This document shows, one piece after another, positions 22,794 through 30,696 of a DNA stretch of 64,000 nt. Origin of the DNA: Streptococcus mitis (GTDB taxonomy: Bacteria > Bacillota > Bacilli > Lactobacillales > Streptococcaceae); NCBI RefSeq assembly GCF_000722765.2, contig NZ_CP028415.1, positions 1,866,501-1,930,500 on the forward strand. The letters run 5' to 3'. Made by a program: the position numbers and the translations under genes. The notes under the pieces are model-generated. The model had not been told where the DNA came from. It saw only the letters and a program-made list of their open reading frames with translations, and made no database searches. Within the stretch, counting starts at the first letter, position 1; each line of letters begins with the position of its first letter.

Positions 22794-23789
22794 TGTCCCC
22801 CTCCATCAGGTAATTTTTGAGCTATTTTACTTTTAAAGACTACCTTATGATCTATATCATATCCGGACATTTCGTAGACTTTCCAATACTCTTCTCTAAT
22901 TTTTAATAATCTATTTTTTGAAACACTACCACTAAGCTCTACTACTCCGTTCAAAATTGGTGAATTCAAGTCTGCACTCACTTGCTTCATCCACATGGTA
23001 TTGCTCTCTTCTCGAGATATCTCTTCTATATGGTAGGCCAACATCTCTGCCATTTGAGAAAAAATAATCAGAAGTTCTAACAAACTATAATAATTCTTTT
23101 CTAGACTACCTACACCACTATATTCAATATCTTTGATCAATACTTGCTCTGCTTTACAAGATATACTACTATCTGAAAACTCAACATCGTATATATCATG
23201 TTGTCTATCTCTCAAATGAGTTGATAAAAAATCTCTACCTTGTTCTCCTATAGCAGCTACATTTTCCATACATTCTAATAATTGATATCCTAAACAAACT
23301 TTCATATCCATTACCAAGCAATCAAATTCAATTACTTGGTTCGTCATTTTGAAATTTTGTAATTCTAATTTTAAATTTACCAATTCTTCTATAGCTTTTA
23401 TCCCTGACTTTATCTCACAATGGCTTAACCTATACTGATTTAAGCTCACTCCCATTCTTTTCAGTATTTCACTTCCAAATAAATGAGCTAATACTATTCC
23501 ATCTAATGTACTCAGGTGCTGCTGTATGATTTCAGATTGTTTACTAGACCACAAACCTTCTTGATGAAGAGACCCAACCCCTTCTAAAATATTTTTCAAC
23601 TTATACTCAATGAAAATCAAAGAGCAAACTAGGAAGCTAGCCGCAGGCTGTACTTGAGTACGGCAAGGCGACGCTGACGTAGTTTGAATTTGATTTTCGA
23701 AGAGTATTAACTTCATAAGTCGTCCTCTTATACCCTCTACCAAAATAGCGATTTTTATTGTCTCCAAGTAAATAATCTACTGTTAGCAT
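22790..23789 (-). pseudogene. AvrD-like gene disrupted by a BOX insertion
   Basis: The ATG at 23789 follows GGAGAAGG. The first codons read MLTVDYLLGDNKNRYFGRGY, which I recognise, from memory, as like the N-terminus of AvrD proteins (syringolide-related enzymes of Pseudomonas and homologues in actinomycetes). After Glu-Val the BOX element at 23604-23706 shifts the frame into a stop. Deleting those 103 bp (one TA copy kept) gives 299 codons: a 298-residue protein continuing NKLKNILEGVGSLHQEGLW to the stop at 22790. A weak TTG at 23767 opens a 325-residue read-through that replaces the N-terminus with BOX-encoded residues. It is the first gene of the operon with the NTPase and ABC transporter. 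Confidence 0.68.
23604..23706 (-). repeat. BOX element, A-C form without boxB
   Basis: On the minus strand it reads boxA (23706-23651) directly joined to boxC (23650-23604), with terminal TACTCTTCG and CATTGAGTA and flanking TA dinucleotides. It contains a near copy of the BOX-PCR core CGGCAAGGCGACGCTGACG. It lies inside the AvrD-like reading frame. Its 103-bp length is not divisible by three. Confidence 0.92.
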
Positions 23790-23826
23790 ATCCTTCTCCA
23801 ATCTTTTAAACTGATTCTATCTTAAA

Positions 23827-23879
23827 CAAAAAAAGACAAGAAAGAATCCGTAATTTACGAAAACCTTCTTGCCTTTTTA
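23827..23879 (-). terminator. Terminator of the two-component system genes
   Basis: Minus-strand AAAAAGGCAAGAAGG pairs with CTTTCTTGTCTTTTT (G-U pairs allowed) around a long loop, followed by TTTGTTT. It separates the regulator gene from the AvrD-like operon. Confidence 0.75.
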
Positions 23880-23887
23880 GGATAAAA

Positions 23888-24493
23888 TTATAAAGACACT
23901 AGATTTAATCGAATAGCCTCACGTACAGCTCCAACTCTACTCGTCACTCCCAACTTTGAACAAATATTTGAAACATGGGTATCTACTGTTCTCCTGCTGA
24001 CAAATAAACTATTTGCTATCTTTTCATTAGAATATTCTTTTACAATAAGTTCCAATACACTTAACTCCGTATCTGTCAATAGATTATTTTCTTGCTTTTC
24101 TAACAAACCATCTGGGATAACATGATTGCCCTTATAAACAGCATAAATTGCACTTTTAACATCCAAATAAGAACTTTCTTTGGGTAAAAAAGCTTGAATC
24201 CCAAAGTCCATCGCTCTCTTATGTAACAAAGTGTCATAAAATCCTGATAAAAGAACTATCTTTGGAACTGTATTCAGAAATCTATTTATTTGACTAATAA
24301 CATCAAATGCCGTTACTCCTTTCAGCATAAAATCCATAACTAGCACATCTACCTTTTCATGCTTGAGACAAAGAAGTAAATCTGCTACTTCTGTATAGGA
24401 ACCAACAATTTTAAAGTCATCTTCCTTTAAAAAATAGTTCTCCAATCCTTGTAATACTAAACTGTGATCATCAATCAAAACCAAACGAATCAT
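23888..24493 (-). CDS. NarL/LuxR-family response regulator
   Basis: The 201-residue protein has a receiver domain (residues 1-120) with phospho-acceptor Asp in DVLVMDFMLKG and Lys in FLPKESS. A LuxR-type helix-turn-helix follows, ELIVKEYSNEKIANSLFVSR with VDTHVSNICSKLGV. It overlaps the kinase gene by 23 bp and is transcribed with it. Neighbouring genes on the same strand, separated by a terminator, are the AvrD-like and ABC operon, its probable target. No binding site was identified. Confidence 0.92.
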   Translation of the reverse strand: MIRLVLIDDHSLVLQGLENYFLKEDDFKIVGSYTEVADLLLCLKHEKVDVLVMDFMLKGVTAFDVISQINRFLNTVPKIVLLSGFYDTLLHKRAMDFGIQAFLPKESSYLDVKSAIYAVYKGNHVIPDGLLEKQENNLLTDTELSVLELIVKEYSNEKIANSLFVSRRTVDTHVSNICSKLGVTSRVGAVREAIRLNLVSL

Positions 24494-26231
24494 TTTTCTT
24501 CCCTTCTATAGGTATTCGTATCTTCACACTTGTAGGTTCTATATTTATCTGAACAGTTCCCCCCAATAAATGAACCTTCTCTACAATTCTATTTAAACCA
24601 AAATGATATTCATTAGACTGATAGTTTCCCTTAAAAATACCATCATCTATAACTACAATTGATAAAATCTTTTCTTTTGTAGATAAATCTACAGTAATTT
24701 CTCTAGCATTCCCATGAAGAATACTATTATTTACTAGTTCTTTAACTGTCCTTAATACAAACGTGCCCACTTTATCATTAACTTTTTCTTCATCTATTGA
24801 AAAAGTTGTCATAATCGAAACAGTTTCCATCTTCATGAATTGGTTTAATATGCTAGTAATAGATTCTTTCAGCCCTAATTCATGCACCATTAAGGGATAG
24901 ATATTGGAACATAAATCTCTTAATTCAAAGACAATATCATCCAACATCTCTAATAAAGCTACCCTATTAATTTGTTCACTAATTTCTAACTGCTTTTTAT
25001 AATAAATAACCTTCTGAATTGTAGTATCATGTATAAACGTTGCAATTTCTTCCCTCTCCAATTCAGTAGCTACAAAAGTATGAAAACTACTAAAGATTCC
25101 CTCCATTTTATGACTAATCAACATCATTTTTCTTATTTCAGGTAACAAAGCTAGCGAAAAAAGAAAAGTGTAAAGAACGAAAAAAATTGGAGAAAATTCT
25201 CTTAATAACAGACTAAAAAGAATAATTAAACTAGTAAAAAAAACGGCAAATATCAAGTTATATATGAACGGGTTCCACTTCCAAGCAACATATATCATTC
25301 GCTCTAGTATCAAGTTATTTACAATAGAGAACAAAATAAGCAACAATAGAGGAATACTATAAATAAACGAAACTTCCTTACCAATCGGAAAAATATATCC
25401 AAAAAATAGAGGAAATAAGGCAAGAACTGCTAAAAATAAGGTATGAATTGGCAACATTTCTCTTATCTGAGAGTAACTTATAAGCATCTTTAACAGCAGG
25501 ATAACTAAAAAGAAAAATACTAAATAAAATACCCCCCTAGAAAAAAAGATAGTCAAAAAATCAATGGGCTGTATAAGATTATAAACAAACAAAAGTTGAG
25601 TGATGAGTGAATAGCCCAGTATAATACGAGAAAAGTTAGAAATGGTTGAACCTTTTATCTTCAGGACTAACACTCTAATGAAAATATCCATGAATAATGG
25701 AAATAAAGTCAAGTATGAAATTAATAGACTACGACCAAATACATCTCCTATACTTGATGGAATAATCGATAATAACATCAGACTAGTATAAATAATAAAA
25801 TAAAAATATCGTTTTCCAGTTTTTCCTCTACTTCTCCCTTTTATGTATAAGCGAAATAACAGTAGAATCAGAAAAGCAATGGTTGATAAAACAAGAAAGA
25901 TAATTTGGCTTGATTTCCCAGATTCTATTATTAAATTCTTTGAAATTCCTCTATCTAACACTGTCACAGAATGAAGCGGTTCAACAATTAAGAATCGAGA
26001 TAATAAGAAATTACTATCTGGACTCTGACCGTCTATTTGTATAATTGATGACCCTATTATCTCTTGATGATTTGCAAAGCTTCCCAGATTATGGACTTGT
26101 CTAACTATCCACTCATTATCATGTTTATCTACGGTGATTCCACTGTACGTTCGGTTAAATATTGAAAACGAAAAATAAAAAAAGAAAATAAATAACAAAA
26201 CAAAATAAAATCGAAACATTTTTGACTTCAT
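24471..26231 (-). CDS. ComP-like membrane sensor histidine kinase
   Basis: The chosen ATG at 26231 gives 586 residues; a -10 TAGAAT (26271-26276, minus) is upstream. The layout is a membrane helix (about 5-22), an extracytoplasmic segment with a PDZ-like motif (GSSIIQIDGQSP), then some eight to ten membrane helices to about residue 370. The phospho-acceptor HisKA_3 region is FIHDTTIQK, and the HATPase domain has VKELVNNSILHGNA and VVIDDG. This architecture resembles Bacillus ComP, the receptor for a modified peptide pheromone. The signal here is unknown. Confidence 0.85.
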   Translation of the reverse strand: MKSKMFRFYFVLLFIFFFYFSFSIFNRTYSGITVDKHDNEWIVRQVHNLGSFANHQEIIGSSIIQIDGQSPDSNFLLSRFLIVEPLHSVTVLDRGISKNLIIESGKSSQIIFLVLSTIAFLILLLFRLYIKGRSRGKTGKRYFYFIIYTSLMLLSIIPSSIGDVFGRSLLISYLTLFPLFMDIFIRVLVLKIKGSTISNFSRIILGYSLITQLLFVYNLIQPIDFLTIFFSRGVFYLVFFFLVILLLKMLISYSQIREMLPIHTLFLAVLALFPLFFGYIFPIGKEVSFIYSIPLLLLILFSIVNNLILERMIYVAWKWNPFIYNLIFAVFFTSLIILFSLLLREFSPIFFVLYTFLFSLALLPEIRKMMLISHKMEGIFSSFHTFVATELEREEIATFIHDTTIQKVIYYKKQLEISEQINRVALLEMLDDIVFELRDLCSNIYPLMVHELGLKESITSILNQFMKMETVSIMTTFSIDEEKVNDKVGTFVLRTVKELVNNSILHGNAREITVDLSTKEKILSIVVIDDGIFKGNYQSNEYHFGLNRIVEKVHLLGGTVQINIEPTSVKIRIPIEGKKNDSFGFD

Positions 26232-26369
26232 TGTTTGCAACACTCCACATTTCACTTGATATTGATGTTTATTCTACCATTTTTTCATTCAATAAAACAG
26301 GTTTTATAGTTAAATTTATTCTTTTTTCTTTCGAAATATAACTGATACAATCTTCTAGTAGGTAAAATC

Positions 26370-26588
26370 CTACCTGATTTGACCTTTGAAGACAAGATGA
26401 AAATTGCCTACGAACACTTGAAACGCTTGATTAACCTCAAAGGGGAAAATGTCGCAGTTCGTGAATTCCGTGGCCTCGCTCCTCACTACCTCCGTGGAAC
26501 ATCTGGCGCTGCCAAACTTCGTGGAGCCATTTCACAAGCTAGCACTCTAGCAGAGATTGAAGCTCTCTTGCAATTGGATAAGGCTTAA
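26370..26588 (+). pseudogene. Truncated dus 3' end (direct repeat copy 2)
   Basis: This 219-bp fragment encodes the last 72 codons of dus with no start or FMN domain. It differs from the intact copy at 15 positions, nearly all third-codon changes, with one Thr-to-Lys difference (EHLKRLI). It is followed at once by a strong terminator, as expected for the original dus locus. It marks the right edge of the accessory island. Confidence 0.88.
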
Positions 26589-26594
26589 TAGTTT

Positions 26595-26629
26595 AAAACC
26601 CGTAACTCTCTTAAAGGTTACGGGTTTTT
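26595..26629 (+). terminator. Ancestral dus terminator
   Basis: AAAACCCGTAAC pairs with GTTACGGGTTTT over 12 bp around a 10-nt loop, ending in a T-run. It lies just after the dus remnant. Confidence 0.88.
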
Positions 26630-26658
26630 GATTGTAAAAGCTTAAATACTGAGGATTA

Positions 26659-27357
26659 TTATTGATTCAAAGCAACACTGGAAACCTTACCATCCGCTCC
26701 TGTTGTAATTTGGATGACTTTTCCTCCACCGATTTTGGCATTATACTTACCATCATCAAGAGTATAAGAATAGCCTTTGATAGAGTAGTTTTCTTTCTTT
26801 CCATCAGAAGATTCTACTGTAAATTGACCGCCGGATGAAACTGTGATAGTTTCGCCATTTGCTCCCTTCCAATTACCCGCTGCAGCTGAGAAATCACCAT
26901 CTACCATGGTTAAAACACCCTTGTAGCGTTTATTTTGCTCTGCTTGCTTGTCTTGAAGTTTGCGGTCAGTTGTAGGATCATAGCTTGATTGGTTAGACTG
27001 GACTTGAGGAGCCTGTTGAGTTGAAGGAGCCTGAGCAGGAGTTTGTTGACTAGCCGCCTGTTGATTAGCCACTTCTTGACCTTGTCTTTGCTCTGGTGCA
27101 GGTGCCGCTTGTGATGGCGTTGCAGTTGCTGAAGATTGATCAGTAGATGCCTTGGCCTTTTCAGATGAAGCTGAACTTGAGGACTTCTGAGTCTTGCTTT
27201 CTTTGTTAGAAGAGGTTGCTTTAGAACTTGATGACTGGCTTGTCTTAGCAGAACTGCTTGCTTGAGTTGTTTCCTTTTTATTTCCACAAGCTCCTAATAG
27301 CAAGGTAGAAGCCAATACAGTTGCTGCCATCAATTTGATATAGGTTTTCTTTTTCAT
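26659..27357 (-). CDS. Ser/Thr/Gln-rich lipoprotein with DUF6287-like C-terminal domain
   Basis: The 232-residue protein has a lipoprotein signal peptide ending in LLLGAC, with the lipidated Cys at residue 24. Residues about 30-150 are a low-complexity Ser/Lys then Gln/Ala/Pro spacer. The C-terminal domain (about 150-232; GDFSAAAGNWKGANGETITV) resembles DUF6287 of streptococci. It is probably exposed at the outer membrane face, with the spacer crossing the wall. Function is unknown. A strong vegetative promoter precedes it. Confidence 0.75.
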   Translation of the reverse strand: MKKKTYIKLMAATVLASTLLLGACGNKKETTQASSSAKTSQSSSSKATSSNKESKTQKSSSSASSEKAKASTDQSSATATPSQAAPAPEQRQGQEVANQQAASQQTPAQAPSTQQAPQVQSNQSSYDPTTDRKLQDKQAEQNKRYKGVLTMVDGDFSAAAGNWKGANGETITVSSGGQFTVESSDGKKENYSIKGYSYTLDDGKYNAKIGGGKVIQITTGADGKVSSVALNQ

Positions 27358-27411
27358 TTTTCTACTCCTTTGTAATACTTTAGAAATATAAAGAAATCTT
27401 TTTGTAATATA

Positions 27412-27440
27412 ATTGTAACACTCGGATTTGAATATGTCAA
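27412..27440 (-). promoter_or_regulatory. Promoter of the lipoprotein gene
   Basis: Minus-strand TTGACA (27435-27440) and TACAAT (27412-27417) are separated by 17 bp, a near-consensus SigA promoter. The region between it and the plus-strand promoter at 27574 shows nothing else recognisable. Confidence 0.85.
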
Positions 27441-27573
27441 CAATTTATCTAAACTATTTTAAAAATCTTAAATACTTTAGATACATTTACTCCTACTACT
27501 CTTCTATTCGTAATAAAACAGAAAAACAGGAGATTTTTCTATTAAAAATTTGAATTTATTTTTGTGTAATCGC

Positions 27574-27602
27574 TTGCATCTTCAACTGCAAAGGAATATA
27601 AT
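27574..27602 (+). promoter_or_regulatory. Promoter of the 76-residue membrane protein gene
   Basis: TTGCAT (27574-27579) and TATAAT (27597-27602) are spaced by 17 bp, about 35 bp before the start codon. Confidence 0.8.
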
Positions 27603-27635
27603 AACATTGAAATAGAATATAGGAGGTGTAGGCTT

Positions 27636-27866
27636 ATGTTAAACAAGTATTACAAGTATCTTCCTTGGTTGATTGTGACAGCTATTGTCTCTTATCAATC
27701 AGCAACTTACTATGCGCGAACTGCATTTGATGTGTTTTATCTGACTACAATCTTTTTGATTTTCTATATCGCTTTGTTAGTTTTGCATGAGAAATATCTC
27801 AAGCAACGATACAAAGACTTCTTTACTCACATATTGAGCAATTCTAAGAAAGATAGCCACCCATAA
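27636..27866 (+). CDS. Small two-helix membrane protein, unknown function
   Basis: The 76-residue protein has two hydrophobic segments (about residues 9-25 and 34-54) and a basic C-terminal tail. It has a clear ribosome site (TAGGAGGTG) and its own promoter and terminator, so it is very likely expressed. I do not recognise the family. Neighbouring genes run on the opposite strand and give no functional hint. Confidence 0.72.
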   Translation: MLNKYYKYLPWLIVTAIVSYQSATYYARTAFDVFYLTTIFLIFYIALLVLHEKYLKQRYKDFFTHILSNSKKDSHP

Positions 27867-27910
27867 AAGCAGCGGTCACAACACAAAACCATCTCATGAT
27901 GGTACATAAA

Positions 27911-27947
27911 GAGGTCGGGAACTTTTTCCCGGCCTCGCTTTTTATTT
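27911..27947 (+). terminator. Terminator between convergent genes
   Basis: GAGGTCGGGAA pairs with TTCCCGGCCTC around a short T loop, followed by GCTTTTTATTT. It serves the small membrane protein gene and may also act on the opposite strand for nrtR. Confidence 0.85.
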
Positions 27948-28715
27948 CAATCGATAGGTTTTTCTTGGTTTCTTTTTAGGTACTCGTTTGAGTCCAACCT
28001 CTTCTACATATTCTCCGTATTTTACGAGAAAGTTATTGCTGACGATGGGACGACCGGGGTTGATAAGATTGACCAGTTCAGTCCCTTCATAGACAGTGAA
28101 CTCCTCCTCCAGCAGATAAAGGAAGGTCGGATTCCAGTCGAGACGGCCTTGGATTCGTTTGATGGATTCTTGGATAATGGCATAATGGTCAAAAGCGAAG
28201 GCTTGCTCCTCCAACTCTACTCCCTCTAGGTAGCATTTTCCTGTCTGAAAATCGACATCTACGAAAACGACATCCTTGGCATCGTCTCCTGCTTGAACAA
28301 GTTCTAATGCACGACTAGGCAGATAAACCAAGTGGGCAATGGTCACTGTCCAGCCCCGTGGGTCACGGCCGGGAGTCGATACGGTCATCAATTGCTCGAT
28401 TTTTTCCAAAGGAAGATCGAGATTGACTTCTTCTCTCACCTCACGCTGACAGGCATGCGCAGCATCTTCGCCCTTGTCCATAAATCCTCCAACCAAGGCC
28501 AAACAGTTTTGATAAGGGTGAGCCTTGCGGCGAATTAATAAGAGCTTGATCTTTCCTTCAACAAAGCAGTAGGCTACCATATCCACTGTCACACTTGGTT
28601 TTTCGTATTGAGGGAGTTCCTGCTTGTAGTACCAATCCAAAAACTCCTCCTGACTGGCATGGATTTCAAAATATTCTTTTTCCGTCATCCCTGCTGGAAT
28701 CATCGTTTCCGTCAT
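27942..28715 (-). CDS. nrtR: NrtR-type Nudix-domain regulator or Nudix hydrolase
   Basis: The 257-residue protein has a Nudix domain (about residues 40-175) and a C-terminal winged-helix region. The Nudix box, GGFMDKGEDAAHACQREVRE then EV, keeps the catalytic Glu residues, with Val replacing the final Gly. The two-domain size and the location one base after pnuC and in line with nadR fit NrtR, the Nudix-related repressor of NAD metabolism genes that senses ADP-ribose. Because the catalytic box is largely intact, an enzymatic Nudix role is also possible. Confidence 0.75.
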   Translation of the reverse strand: MTETMIPAGMTEKEYFEIHASQEEFLDWYYKQELPQYEKPSVTVDMVAYCFVEGKIKLLLIRRKAHPYQNCLALVGGFMDKGEDAAHACQREVREEVNLDLPLEKIEQLMTVSTPGRDPRGWTVTIAHLVYLPSRALELVQAGDDAKDVVFVDVDFQTGKCYLEGVELEEQAFAFDHYAIIQESIKRIQGRLDWNPTFLYLLEEEFTVYEGTELVNLINPGRPIVSNNFLVKYGEYVEEVGLKRVPKKKPRKTYRLK

Positions 28716-28716
28716 T

Positions 28717-29496
28717 TTACGCCTCCTTACGAACTGCCTTGGTCCATTGGTACCAACCTACTAGACTATTGAGTGTGTAAACCCAGTACATCCCTTGGAT
28801 GTGGATATTTTCACCCCACCAGAGGTAAATACTAAAGAGATTAGTTGCAATCCAGAAAATCCATTGCTCACGGTAGAGACGTGTCATCAAGAGCTGGCCA
28901 ACACCATTGGTCGCATCGGTAACACTATCACGGAAAGGGCGAGCACTATGGATACTTTGGTAAGCTAAGCCCATACCAATCCAGATGATAGCAGTCAAGG
29001 CTAAGTACTTAAGCCAGTCAAGCACAGATAATTTCTTGGCCTCAAAGTGAGATTCTTCTGCTTTTCCTTGGTCATTGATACGGTTGGACAGCCAAGCATA
29101 GAGACCAATCGGCTGCATGACAAAGAAGTAAACGGTCGTCAAGACTTCACCATAAAAAGTCGCATTCATAGCCAAAACCAAATAGATAGCAGAGTTAATG
29201 GCCCCAAAGAGATAATTGCTTGCACGCCCTTCTGCTACCAAAATAACACAGACAATCCCCGTCCAAGATGCAAACAAGCTCAGCCAGTCATGACTTTCTG
29301 TATTTTGCGTGAATTCCAAGATCAAGGGAACACTTGACAGGACGATGAGATACAACCACTGGAAAAGACTCCGGCCAACAAAGAGATCTTTACAGAGCAG
29401 GCGCATGATTCCTGCAAAACCGATCTTGCGTGCTTCCGCATGGACATTTTTAAAGTTTTCGATAAATTGTGTGATTTTTTCAGTTAGTTTTTTCAT
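28717..29496 (-). CDS. pnuC: Nicotinamide riboside transporter PnuC
   Basis: The 259-residue protein has about seven membrane helices and PnuC-type motifs, such as NYLFGAINSAIYLVLAM, VYFFVMQPIGLYAW and YLWWGENIHIQGMYWVYTLN near the C-terminus. PnuC facilitates nicotinamide riboside entry, which NadR then traps by phosphorylation. It is 9 bp downstream of nadR in the same operon. Confidence 0.93.
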   Translation of the reverse strand: MKKLTEKITQFIENFKNVHAEARKIGFAGIMRLLCKDLFVGRSLFQWLYLIVLSSVPLILEFTQNTESHDWLSLFASWTGIVCVILVAEGRASNYLFGAINSAIYLVLAMNATFYGEVLTTVYFFVMQPIGLYAWLSNRINDQGKAEESHFEAKKLSVLDWLKYLALTAIIWIGMGLAYQSIHSARPFRDSVTDATNGVGQLLMTRLYREQWIFWIATNLFSIYLWWGENIHIQGMYWVYTLNSLVGWYQWTKAVRKEA

Positions 29497-29505
29497 ATTT
29501 TTCTC

Positions 29506-30564
29506 CTAATCTGCTTGGTAAATAGCATCAATAGCCACTTTTGCTGCTTCATAATTGCCTAGGTAATCCTCAGCTAGATAAACTAGTGGAATGGTGGTTA
29601 AATATCGCTCTCTCATCTGGTCCAAATGCTGGGAAAAACTATGACGAATATGGTCTTCTGCCATGGTCATATCTCTAAACCCATCATTGACATAGGAGCC
29701 GACAGGTTGCACAAAGAGAATCAAGTCCCATTTTTCCTTAGCCAAGATAGATGCAAAGAGATTGTCAAAGGTCTCCCCTGATAAATCCCCTTGGTCCTCA
29801 GCCTCCATGTAATAATCATAGTAGCCCTTGGTTACTAAGGAGTTGGTGTCAGCTATCACTAGGCCTCGATTGGCATTACTGTCAATTAACTTAGAGGTCT
29901 GGTCATACTGCCCTAAAAGGAGATAGTAGTAATCCTTTGGAGTCAATTCATCGTCGCGGACATTGTTTTTGATCTGGTACTCGCGTGCGTATTCCAAGCT
30001 GACCGGCGCATCGTAATACCTTGCCAAATCCTTAGCTAAAGTGGTCTTCCCATTGCTGGCACTTCCCATAATCAACACTTTCTTTGTAAACTGACGTCGG
30101 AAGGGTTGAGCAATATATTTCCAATATTTGCTTGGATTTTCTCGAATCATAGTCGCTGAAATATCAAACTTTCTTTCTTGCAAAACAGTCTCAAAACCAC
30201 GATTTGATAATTCTTGCTGGTAGTCACGTTCTCCCACAAAGAAGATTAGTTCTTGCTGGGTTTCATCATAAGAAATCTCCGCTAACATTTGATCCAACCA
30301 CTCCTGCCAACCCATAGGGTAACGTGGAAGATTAGTCTCATCTAACTTGCAGACAGAGGTCAATTCGTCATCACGAAAAGCCTCTCTGATATAGCGAAAT
30401 CTTTTTTGAAGCGTTAAGCCTACCTGCTCCCCTCTGTCTCCCTCATAGCCTGAAACGACAACCCAGACCTGGTCACACTGCCGCTTCGCTCGCTGAATCA
30501 GATCGATATGTCCTTGATGAAGTGGAGCAAAGGTTCCAAATACCACTGCTGTTTTCTTTTTCAT
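29506..30564 (-). CDS. nadR: Bifunctional NMN adenylyltransferase / nicotinamide riboside kinase
   Basis: The 352-residue protein has an N-terminal nucleotidyltransferase domain (GTFAPLHQGHIDL at about residues 10-22) and a C-terminal kinase domain with Walker A GSASNGKTTLAKDLA near residue 167. It lacks the N-terminal helix-turn-helix of E. coli NadR, as usual in Gram-positives. It phosphorylates nicotinamide riboside to NMN and adenylates it to NAD. It is first in the nadR-pnuC-nrtR operon. Confidence 0.94.
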   Translation of the reverse strand: MKKKTAVVFGTFAPLHQGHIDLIQRAKRQCDQVWVVVSGYEGDRGEQVGLTLQKRFRYIREAFRDDELTSVCKLDETNLPRYPMGWQEWLDQMLAEISYDETQQELIFFVGERDYQQELSNRGFETVLQERKFDISATMIRENPSKYWKYIAQPFRRQFTKKVLIMGSASNGKTTLAKDLARYYDAPVSLEYAREYQIKNNVRDDELTPKDYYYLLLGQYDQTSKLIDSNANRGLVIADTNSLVTKGYYDYYMEAEDQGDLSGETFDNLFASILAKEKWDLILFVQPVGSYVNDGFRDMTMAEDHIRHSFSQHLDQMRERYLTTIPLVYLAEDYLGNYEAAKVAIDAIYQAD

Positions 30565-30578
30565 AAACCTATTACCTT

Positions 30579-30627
30579 TTTATAATTTTTGATATTTTTA
30601 TTATAAACTATATTTTTGTTTTGTCAA
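30579..30627 (-). promoter_or_regulatory. nadR promoter with overlapping inverted repeat
   Basis: Minus-strand TTGACA (30622-30627) and TATAAT (30600-30605) are 16 bp apart. A perfect TTTATAAT ... ATTATAAA inverted repeat (30579-30607) overlaps the -10 and the start of transcription, a plausible repressor site for NrtR. The region is AT-rich, so the operator call is tentative. Confidence 0.6.
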
Positions 30628-30657
30628 TAGGTTTTTATTATTTTTTATAAAAAAGTA

Positions 30658-30692
30658 GCAAAAAAGAGAATCAAGATTGCTCCTGATTCTCC
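30658..30692 (-). terminator. Terminator of ctsR-clpC
   Basis: Minus-strand GAGAATCA pairs with TGATTCTC around a 10-nt loop, followed by TTTTTTGC. It lies directly after the clpC stop. Confidence 0.85.
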
Positions 30693-30696
30693 ATTT

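Noticed and set aside
22790..23767. 325-codon frame starting at TTG 23767 as an intact gene
   Set aside because: Its first residues come from the BOX element and a weak TTG; the strong ribosome site and the restored frame point to ATG 23789.
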